In this document: one piece after another, positions 33,260 through 45,200 of the stretch | Numbering within the stretch: position 1 is the first letter of the stretch | Layout of the letters: each line of letters begins with the position of its first letter | Assembly (NCBI GenBank): GCA_027627225.1 | Contig: CM051025.1 | Coordinates: 58,253,681-58,317,680, forward strand | Length of the DNA stretch: 64,000 nt | Origin: Congeria kusceri | Lineage: Eukaryota > Mollusca > Bivalvia > Myida > Dreissenidae | Direction: 5' to 3' | Translations under genes and position numbers: made by a program | The notes under the pieces: generated by a model | What the model saw: the letters and a program-made list of their open reading frames with translations, nothing else | Told to the model about the DNA's origin: nothing | Database searches by the model: none

Positions 33260-36200
33260 GTATGTTTGCAACCTAAATTTACTTTGCTGTATTAATATAC
33301 TTTGTAATTTTCAGAAATGTTTAAGATCTTCATTATGATGTTTAAATACAGAAGTAATACTCTTTAATTCCTAGCTTCATTATTACAATTAGAATCCTTA
33401 ACACAAGAAAAACTGCCATGGTGATCTGTTGAAATTGGAATTTTGCATTAAGGTTTATTTCTTGAAAGTTCAGAAACTTTACATTTTGATCTGTAGCAAC
33501 GAATTATCTGATAATTATTATTTATTTAACATCCCTGTTTTTCAGTGAGAAGAATGATTTTCATTTGAAGAAATGGGAAGAGGTGCATGTTGGTGATATA
33601 ATTCATTTGTCGTGCAATGATATTATACCTGCCGATATGCTTCTTCTCAAGTCATCGGATTCACAGGGGATTTGTCATGTTGAAACCATGAACCTGGATG
33701 GAGAAACAAACCTCAAACAGAGACAGGCTGTGTCTGGAATTAATTATTCGGTATATTATATTTAGTTGGTTTACTGTAAATGGCATTATGCAGCATTTTA
33801 ATTATGATAAATGCACTCCTACACAAATGTAGTCAATGTATAAAAATTTGCCAATGACCCACACAGAATTTTAACACTGTTCTAAAGGTAAAAGTACATG
33901 TATATCATTAGTAATAGAACAAATGTAGGTACAGGATGCTGCAGTTCAAATGGGCAGGTGTGCCGGTAAATGCCAAAGTATGTCTTTGACTTCAGGAACA
34001 AAATGTAATTATATGGCAATTCCAATTGTTTATCAATTCTGGTGTTTTTTATTAAATATTTTCAACATTGTCATATTGTTTAGCATTGAAGTTGCGAAAT
34101 AAATATTGTTACACTAATTTGAATAACACATTCGGTAGATGCTTGGACATTTTCCTTATTTGTTAGCAATACATTTCATATTGTTTGTTTAGGCTGGCAT
34201 AATTATTTACAAATATGGTATATTTTAATTGTGTCAAGTGTGTATGTATATAATTTGAAAACTATTAATATAATAAGACTCATTGAAGAAAAATGCACAT
34301 TGCCACATTCTAGAATGTAGAGCTTAGGCATATTGTATGAAAAACTATGTCTTTGGACATTATTTGAGCAGGTTTTTGTTCGTTCTTTTCAGGACGGTGT
34401 TTACAAGGCCAAAAAATTTATTTACACTATTGAGTGTGATCAACCAAATGCTGAAATTTACAAATTTCATGGAAAAGTGTAAGTATTGGGATGTTTTACT
34501 GTTTACTGTCTACTGTTAGTTTCAAATATTATTATTAATAAGGGGTGGCGAAATCAATTGCCCATATTTGTCCAGCCTGTCCAAGAGTATTTGGACGGAC
34601 AAGTGAAATGTTGCCAAAATTTACTCTATAATCATTATAATTACTGTATAGACAACTGGGAAACATCATTTGTCAATTTACCTCCAAAGAAATGCCTTAC
34701 AGATAAAAAGTTTGAAAGTAATACTTAAGTAAATGTAATCAGTTTATGTGGTCTTCCATCTTCTTTTACAATGTATTATGTATTAGCACCTTATAAAACG
34801 AGGGTTGAGCGTGAACTATTGTAATTTGTATCTGCTTATCATTTCTATATCATTTACATTTAATGTAAGCGCCCTCTGTATATGTTTCTAAAAATTCAAA
34901 GTATTCTTGCAAAATAAAAAATGGAACATTCATATCTAAGAACAACCTAGTACAAAAGGTGTAACTATGCACAAAACCTATTCAGTACTCTATTTCAATT
35001 CTTATTATACAATGTGTATAGAATATCGAGTTAACCAATAATTTTAATGGAAGAAAAAACCAGTAAATGAAAGGTAAAAATGGCAGTTATAAAGATAATG
35101 CTAACATCTGTGTCTCGGTACATTTGTTTGTTACTAGAGCCCAATTATAGCTTTTGGAAAGAAATTCAATAATAGGCAGTTTATTTTTGTTATTAATATG
35201 ACTACGTATGCACTGTTGAACTTTTCTTTGCGCTTGCTTAGTTAATTGTTTATTTCCTTTAACAATTGTAATGAACATTTCTTAGAATTGCTAATCCTTA
35301 AGAATAAATTACAAGTACTTTTAATAATAATAAGCTACAAACAAGTATAATTAATATCTTAAACTTTGCGTGTATGTACATGTATGATCATCAATTTATT
35401 TGTGGCGCGTCGTGGGAAAACCAGACTTAATGCATGTGCGTAAAGTGTCATCCCGGATTAGCCTGTGCAGTCCGCACAGGCTAATCCAGGACGGCACTTT
35501 CCACCTACAGTGGATTTATGTTTAGAAGAGACTTTCGTGAAACAGAAAATACCATAAAAGCGGAAAGTGCCGTCCCAGATTACCCTGTGCGGACTGCACA
35601 GGCTGATCAGCGACGACGCTTTATGCACATGCATTAAGATCGGTTTTCCCACGACGCGCCTAATTTGTATATTTAATAATGAAATTAAATATTATTCAAT
35701 TCAGATTAAAGTCCCTGTATTGTTATTATAACATGTTCTTGAATGTTAATGAGATTTGTTCAAACATTGGGATTTCCTTCTAAGAACAGTTGAGTAAGTG
35801 CATTAGATTTACTTAATTAGGAACTGAAAGTAAAAAATCTTTCAATAGATACTAAATAGGGAATACATTTTCAAGTTGTAGTGTTGTGTTAATATTTTTG
35901 GTTGATTCATCGCTGCAGACTGAACCACACTCTCTTAATACATATTTTTCCCAAGGATGTAAAAATAATTCATTTATGATTTTTTGTCCACAAAGCCAAA
36001 TTTTATGTTTCTATTACATAAATGGATATGAAGCGCTTTTAAGCAGTATTTTTTTCAACAGGTTCAACAGCTTACAGGTTGGCAAAAACTGGGCGGGTGG
36101 GTGTTGTGGCGTGCAGTGAGTCAGGTTCAAATTAGTGTCATATTTTCAACAATTCTTGGTAAATTTTGATAAAACTTCAAACAAATGTTCCCAGGTTTGT

Positions 36201-39200
36201 TCGCTACCAAAGCTGCGCAGCAGGTTCTAATTCTCTGCACAAGATGATTTTCTTCAAAACTAGGCTAGATTTTAAGATATTTTCACACATTATGTTCCTG
36301 CATAGATTTTATATCATCTACATGAAAATTCTACGTTTCTTCATCGAAATTGGCTCATTCATATAAATTCCACAAAATAAAAATTCAGGTTTTAATGCAA
36401 GGTTGGCGCTAAGAAATCTGAACTCTGATTTTGCAAAGGAAACCTTATATTTAAAAATATTTTCAGTAAATATGCTTCACGTTTAAATATTTTCCAAAAA
36501 TTGTAGTAGCCAAATAGAATTTTTAGTAGCCAATTAGAAAGTTTAGTAGCCATTGGCTATTTTGGCTACTGGTAGCGCTAACATAGTAATGCGGTTTCCG
36601 CATTTTCTACCGGGTATTTCTTGTCTTGCAATGTATGCTTCAAAAGGCAGTCACATGAAATACAGCTACAGCAGTTATCGTGTACAAGGCATCATAAACC
36701 AATGACAGTCTTCACGATTAAGCAGTGGACCGCGGACCGAGTCCACCAATGTTTTGCTCGGTCCATCAAAATAATTAGTACCCCTCGGGCAATATGCAAA
36801 CAGTAGAAAACAAGTAATTTTAGCAATTGATATTTAGTTTGTATCTTAAGAACAAATGGTTTCCCATTTAAAGAAAGAATTGAAGTCTAAAAATAATGAT
36901 TGCTTTTAATTATTTATATAACAAGAGATTGAACAAAAATCTACAAATTGTGGTCCACTAAATTGTAGTCCAGTCCAATTAATTTACCAGGCATGGTGGA
37001 CCGACAGTCCACTGACTGTAAAATTTATTCGTGAAGACTGCAATAACCTTGGACATGTTTGAGGAGTTGTTCTCATTTGTCCATTTTTAAACACGTTCAG
37101 TTTTACACGATAATAATTAATTTACTGTGAGTCAAGTGCCATAGCAGCTGTTCTACTTTTTAAACTTTGCATCAATATGCATAACGTGTAAAGCTATAGC
37201 CAATGTTCTACTTTTTAAACGTGATTGGCAGTTATATTGTCTGGTAAGGCAGATAAGAGGAGATTTTTGTAAATACACTTAAAATTTGAAAATTCCTCCT
37301 TAAACGATATAAATTAGGGTACCAGTTAGGGTTAAAAAGCTTGTCCAAAAACATAATTGCTTTCCTAACAAATCATGTTTTAAGTTGAAAATGAGTTTCT
37401 CACAATAATTGAAGAATTTTACACAATAAACTATTGAATAACAATTGTTCCCAGAAAATTGATACATTTGTAAACCATTTAAATATATATTTTGTACAAA
37501 CACCCTCAGACGTTAGTAATGAACTAAAAATCTATCTAGTGAGTAGTGTCTGTTGTTACTTGATCAAAAATATGGTATTGATTATTGGAATAGGATGTCA
37601 GGACATATATGTTGTTGTTGTTCTTGTTGTCCTAGAAACTACAATCATGATGTATGTCAGAGTATGGTGGGACTATTCTGTGCTATCAAAACATTACCAT
37701 TACCGATTATTTCAATATCATTAATTTCAGTAAGAATTGACAAGGCTTAACGACGGTCAATACATTTTTTTTAAACATTGTAATAAGTATTGACCTATGT
37801 TGGAATTTAATATTGCAGTAACTTAATAGGTGTTTTACTGAAAGCAATTAAAAACTTGATAACATTTTAGTGTTTTTCTATCGGTACTTCATAAAATGTA
37901 TTGTATTTAGATCTTTTCTTTGTCAATATAAAAATATTTGGTAATTTGTTCGATATTGAGCAGTTTGAAATATTACTGGTATTGGTAATACCTTGTAGAT
38001 GTTGACATTTGAAGTAGCTCTCATAAACAGCTCTTTTCGTTGTTGAACTTTTGTAAACAACTAGGAACTATATTGAAATGAATGTATACACAGATTGAGC
38101 TACAGGGATAGGCCAGTATTCGCCACTTCTTTACTTTAGCCCCAAAACTACCAACTTATTATTGTAGAAATTGTTTTCACCGCATAAATGTTCAGCTTAT
38201 TAATTGTTTAGTCATGTATGTTTTAAACTGATAAACATATTATGTAAACCAGTTTTATTTTTAATTGCATTTTATAAATTATGATTATTTATCAAATGCT
38301 ATAACAAAACTGGTTTATATTAGTATTAGATAAAATATGCATGTTCATGTTCTCCCACTTTTCCACATTTCAGTACTTCTAAATTACCAAACTCTTACGT
38401 CTACAGACAAATTTCCAATGCTGTGGAAGAAAATCAGTATTAAAGTTTAAATTTGAGACAAGTTGTTTAAAATGAAGTAATTGTGTTTACCATGCTGCCA
38501 TGGTAACCAATGAACATCTGTTGTTCTTGACTCATTCTAAAAATAAACTCCATTAAGAATTGGTTTACTAGGGACAAGTTTGTATGGTGAATGGAAGCAA
38601 TTATGTATTTGCAATAGAGCACGTAATATTGATCAATACCACACAATTTATAGTCTGAAAAACACCAAACAAATTAAAACAGATATGTTTGAAAGGTTGC
38701 AGTAAGTAACCTTTCATTGCTTCAAAGTAACAACAGCTGATATTGTTTAAGGCATTTAGGTCATTCAGGCATATAATATGTTTGGTTTTATTTGAAAATG
38801 AACTAGGTATAAACCATATATTCATCTTGGCTCTTGAATTATAAATATGCATACAGGTAATTTGAGCTCAGAAAATATGTATTTGTGGACATTAAAGGGG
38901 CATATCGACGGTATTTCCTGTAAATATAGACACATATTAAAACAATGCATTTTCCAATTTTTCATGAATATATTTTTATAGTAGCAATAATATATTGATG
39001 GAATCGTTAAGAAAAAAAAATACAATGACAAAAATTTGATTTGTGATACACAGTTCCAGCTGGATTCGAACTCACACCTACAAGATCGCGCACTTGCATG
39101 AAAACTTTCCAACGATACAGTACAGGTATCAATAGTGCGCATGCGCATAGCGGTACTTAATGTACATTTCATTCATATCCATTTTACTACTGTTACTAAA

Positions 39201-42200
39201 TTTTCCGCGCCCACGAAAAGTGTCAAGTGACAACTATTTAAAACAATATTTTACTGTTTGTTTATAAAAACGAGACACGTGTTAATCAGTCATTTAATAA
39301 ATACTTCTTAAAATATAATTTTATTTTTAACTCGACTATTCGAAGAATAGGTGAGCTTTCCTACTACCCCCGGCGTAGGCGTCCCCGTCCACGTCTGAAT
39401 TTGGTTCAAGTTTTTATTCAAAAGTCTTGTTACTTCAAAACTACGTAAGTTATTTACTTTAAACTTGGAATATACCTTTGTCATAAACTCCAGTGTCAGG
39501 GGCAACATTCCCCATAACTCTGTTTTGTATTTTGACAGAGTTATGCCCCTTTTACTTAGATTTTCTGGTTAAAGTTTATATTCAAAAGTTTTGTAACTTC
39601 AAAACTGCATAAGTTATTCACTTGAAACTTGTAACTACCCTTTGTCATAAACTCCAGTATCAAGGGCAACATTCCGTATAACTCTGTTTGTATTTTGACC
39701 GAGTTATGCCCCTTTTTCACATAGATTTTCTGGTTAAAGTTTATATTCAAAAGTTTGGTAACTTCAAAACTACATAAGTTATTCACTTGAAACTTGGAAC
39801 TAACCTTTGTCATCAACTCCAGTATCAAGGGCAACATTCCATATGACTATGTTTTGTATTTTGACATAGTTATGCCCCTTTTTCATATAGATTTTCTGGT
39901 TAAAGTTTATATTCAAAAGTTTTGTAACTTCAAAACTACATAAGTTATTCACTTGAAACTTGAAACTAACCATTGTCATCAACTCCAGTGTCAGGGGCAA
40001 CATTCCCCATAACTCTGTTTTGTATGCCCCCTTTTCATTTAGATTTTCTGTTTAAAGTTTATATTCAAAAGTTTGGTAACTTCAAAACTACATAAGTTAT
40101 TCACTTAAAACTTGGAACTAACCCTTGTCATCAACTCCAGTGTCAGGGGCAACATTCCCCATAACTTTTTGTTATGTTTTGTAACTTCAAAACTACATAA
40201 GTTATTCACTTGAAACTCGGAACTAACCTTTGTCATCAACTCTAGTATCAGGGGCAGCATTACACATCAAAATACAAAACAGAGTTAGCCCACTTTTTAC
40301 ATAGACTTTGTGGTTAAAGTTTTTGTTCCAAAAATTTATAAACTATACAAGGCTTCTCTTTTATGCCCCTTTCACTATCCAAATATGTACCAACTGAAAT
40401 ACTTTGAATAGTCGAGCGCGCTGTCCTCTGACAGCTCTTGTTGTAAATATTATACCGTATTAGCCATCGAAACGCCCCTTTAACAAAAGCCTGAGCAATG
40501 ATACTGCGAGTATTAAGAACGTCTTTGATAATTTGATTATATTAATATGATACATGCAGCTTGAATGACTTCATTGCATGTCATTGCCACTGAATTTTTT
40601 TTGTTATATTTAAATGTCAAGCAAAAATGTTTGGAATTTTACTTCGTATAAGGATAAAAAATGTAAACAAAGTAGACTATTGTGCAGAAGAACAATATTG
40701 GTCCAGGAATTGTGTCTTTGTTCTTAATTTAACAAAACCAACAACAAAAAACCAACAACAAACGATCCTAAATAAATGTTTTTATTGTGTACCCTATTAT
40801 GAACACTCAGTTTCGAGTTTACATAATATTTTAACAATAGGAGAATAATAATTATACATGTATTCAGAACACTTGACTCCGATTGTGTAATTATATTTCT
40901 TTTGAAGAGGCCGATAATTAATAATGCATGTAACAAATATAAACATATAGTCTTGTATAATAAAAATTAATTATTTTACAAGTATGATATAAGTAGGTTA
41001 GTCCAATAGCAATATTTGCCAACTACAGGTAGTTTAAATCTGCATTCATACTTTATTGCAAATACTGGTTCAATGTGGTTGTGTATATGTATATGAGTGG
41101 CTACTTTTTGGTGCATGTCTTCTTTCTTCATGAAAGGTAGAGATTGGTGATCTGAAATTGAGATAAGTGTTCATGCGAAAGTTCTGGTGTTTTGTCGAAC
41201 TGTACAGTTTACATTGTGCAGGGTAACATCATTATTCCTCTACAAAAGTTGTTAACTTCACGACTTTTGAAAATGTTTAGTATTCCTCTAGCTGAAATAG
41301 AACAAAAAAGATGGTTTAGGAAAACTGCTTTATTGACTAAACTAAGATACATGTCGCTTTTTAAGGTAATAATTTTAGAAAAACTAAGCTAAACAATCAT
41401 TGAAATTGTTGAGATATTGGTCTGCTTCTCCTGCTTTAAAGTGCTGTAACAATTTATGTCGTATGAATCTCAATAATAAGAAAGGCGTTGCTTTTAGCCA
41501 ATTGTAAAGTTCGGCTCATCGATACGGAAGGATTTGCCACGACAACGCATTCATGTTAAAATCCGGGGTTACATGAGTGTCTATGTTAACCCATTGATAT
41601 TATGAAACTATCATGAAATACTGTACAAGGTTACAAAACCACTCGGGGGGGGGGGGGGGCGTGTGAGTAGATAGCCAAGTATCCCGGGTTTTCAAATGGT
41701 CATTGATAGATGTAGAATATTTGGGTGATCACAAAAAGTATGGGTATGTCAATAAAGGATGGGCTTTACAAATTTCAAGATTTATTACTTTGCAATGTAG
41801 AACAAATTCCATGGTTAATCCTTGGCATGTGTCTTGGCTTATACATTTACTTTTGTAAATATTTTTTAGTTTAGGATCTTATTTCATTTACTTCTGTATG
41901 TAATGTAATTTAATATAAATGTTAATGAATAAATCACATTAAATTATCATTAAAATCACAATTAATCAGCCTTTACACCAATATACACATTTTAAAATGA
42001 ATTAAACTCTTGTAGTTATTTTTATGTGCAAATACATGTAGCTTATGAAAACACACAATAACTCCGAAATTAAATGAGTAGGTTTAAATTATAATTTTAA
42101 GTAAAACACCATTGAAACATTACAAAAATCAAAAACTTAAATAAAGAGTGTACACAACTTATTTCTTACACAAATATTGAAGCAGTTTATTGCTGTTACA

Positions 42201-45200
42201 TGGTATTACAACACCAAATCTGGAACAGTCTGTTTTTATTTTTGTGAGGTTATGTTAGGTTCCCACTATCAGGATTCGCGCCACGTTTGAAATCGTGGTC
42301 TTAATTGTGGACCAATCGTTGTGATCCTATCAGATCTTATCAGACCTTATCAAATCTTGTGGTCAGTCGTGGCAATCGTGTTAATCGTAGAAAAATTTTG
42401 AATGGTTCAAAAATTCTCTACGATTAACGCTATCAACTGAAGGACATGGCAGCCACAATTGTATCCTATTGTAACAGAACGCATGGACTCGTGATAAGCG
42501 TATCGGACCTTATCTTTACGTACTAGAACGTCCTAATTCGGGGAACACGATTGTGAAGATCGTGTCAGATCGAGACCTGATAATGGACAACGTCCTAACA
42601 ATCCCAACGGAACATATATATTTCGGAAAAATAAAAATTTTGAATATAAAACACACAAAATAAGAATATATATTATATAATACTATATTTTTAAAAGATC
42701 CCAATATAAAACAGTGCGAAACGTATCGGGTACGAATACTTGCGTATAAAAGCGTTTTAGTGACGTCAATCGTGTGTCTATTTAAAATGGCGCCCAAAAC
42801 ACCACAATTGATATTTATGATAGAAAAACTAGGAGTTTTTGCTTATATCCGCGTATAAGACGCACCGGAAAAATGCTACAAATTTTGGCTGAAAAAAGTG
42901 CGGCTTATACGCGAGAATTTACGGTATACGATATTTGAAACTTTGGTAGGACATCATTGTGATGAATACATCACTAGTCTTAGACTATTCAGAATAAAAA
43001 ATTGAAACATAGGTAAAATATATTTATTGCCTGGCTTTTAAAGTGATAATTAAGGGAAATGACACATAATTTTTCACCAGTTGTGTAAATTATTGTTTGC
43101 TGTTACAAAGTTCAGATTTTTGTGAGCAGTGTTTGCTCTGCTTACAGAGTTTTGTTTGCAGTATTTATTCTGATTGCTTACAGAGTTTTGTTAGGTTAAA
43201 AACCACTTGCATTTTCCAACATTCCAATTATTTTACTTGGTATTTGCCAGACTAATTCCAAACCATGTATGATGGATGTACTTGTTATTTATGATCAGAG
43301 TCTCTGTTCATGGAGTGTGATGGCTTGTGCATGTGGGGATTGTTTTTGCAATTTCCCCTCTATTGTTTTTGTTCTTGAATGCCTGTGTATGAGATTGGTG
43401 GATGTCACAAGGAAATTGGGAATACACTGCATGTACATGTATGCAGATGCCTTAAAATATACCATTGTCGACAACAATTTTGTGTCCAGCTATTACGTGT
43501 ACGTTCACAATGACTCCGAAATGTACTTTCAAGTATACCTAATTGAACACTTATCGAAATAGTCTAATTGCATGTAATAAAACAAAAATCAATAGAATGT
43601 GGCACAGAGAAACAAATATTTGCATGTCCAACAAAGATTGGAAATTGTGTGTATTTGTGTCTGTGACAAAGTTTAAAACACTAGGCAATTAAAAGCTGAT
43701 AGCTTTTAATGGAAACGTGTCAAAAATGTGTCTTCAAGCACAGTTGTCTCGTAATTCCAACTGTATTGTCTTTTGCTAACATAATATGTAAATGTCTGAC
43801 ATGTAGATATTGTTTGGCCAATGACATTCTAATTTGGCATCGCAGCAATGAATTTGGCAGGTTAGAACTCTACATTAAATCTGATTTCATACCAAGTGAG
43901 GTTTTAGACAGTATGTTAGTTTGGCTATTAACTACATGTAAGTGCTCAGCTTTTGTTTCCGATGTAGACATTCTGGGTTGTAAACTACAGACATCTATAT
44001 GAGAATGTCATGGGAAAACCTGGCTTAATGCATGTGCGTAAAGTGTTGTCCTGGATCAGCCTGCGCAGTCCGCACAGGGTAATCCAGGTCGGCACTTTCC
44101 GCCTACAGTTGATTTATGTTTAGAAGAGACTTCCTTGAATTAGAAAATACCATAAAAGCGGGAAGTGTTGTGCACAGGCTGATCTGGGACGAAACCTTAC
44201 GATTGTGCATTTAGCCCGGTTTTTCCCACAACGCGGCTCATATCTTTGTGTGCTGAATCGCATGAATCTTTGTCCTGATGCCGTGATGAGCTCTGAAGTG
44301 TCTTTGTCCTGCTTTTCTACTACCGGTACTTGTGTTTTGGCTAACAAAAAAAAAGAAATGCCTGTCTGATAATTTAAAGTGGCCTTTCGCTTAAAGCCAT
44401 GTCAAAAAAGTATTTATACATATATAATTTAAAAAAATTGTATGTTAAAGATCAAATTCAATTTGGTTCTGCATTTCAAATGTCTAAATCTATATGCAAA
44501 GGGTTTTGGACATCATTGAAAATAAAATGGATGCATAACTCTGAATGGGTTCTCCAGGAGTTGACTGATCGTTACATCCTCCTGATTCATTATGTACGCA
44601 TTGTAGAGTGATAATGGTATACCACACGTGGGTAATTGGCTATGCAATCACTATTGGATTCATAACCACACTTACTCAGTTTGTTCCCTGACCACCACCA
44701 TTGGAAGAGTGTATGTACGATCTTTACGATAATTACCATATACTTTGATTTAAAATGTCAAAAAGTAATTAAGAAAGTAAGAACCATTGTGATAAAAAGC
44801 ATAATTTGGCTTCGTTTTAAACACCAACTAGTTTTTGTCTGTAGAGACGGAACCTCCAATACATGCATATACAATGACTCGACAGTTGTTTTAGGTTACA
44901 CAAGACTAATAAACGATGCAAAAGTCGACACTTGTATTTGTTGATTTAGTCGATATGTTCGTGTTTCCTTCAAAAGTTAATGTCTATCTATCAGATTTCA
45001 AGTGATAATGTCACTTTCTTCAGCTTATTTTGAACATGATTGTTAAGAAAGATTGCTTGACATCCCGAAAGTCCCAGATGCACTCTCAATCAAAACTTGT
45101 CGGTTAGTCAGTTATGCAATTGACGATACGCTATGAAATTTATAACCACGCCTACTCAGGTCAATCTCCGACAAACACTTACTGTATATGAATGAGGCAT

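Noticed and set aside
41645..41660. G tract as a G-quadruplex or regulatory site
   Set aside because: A single homopolymer run with no repeated G blocks around it; more likely a simple repeat or assembly-sensitive site.
43269..44002. Two ~97-residue frames in ATP10 intron 3
   Set aside because: No recognisable motif, AT-rich codon use like the surrounding intron, no splice partners.
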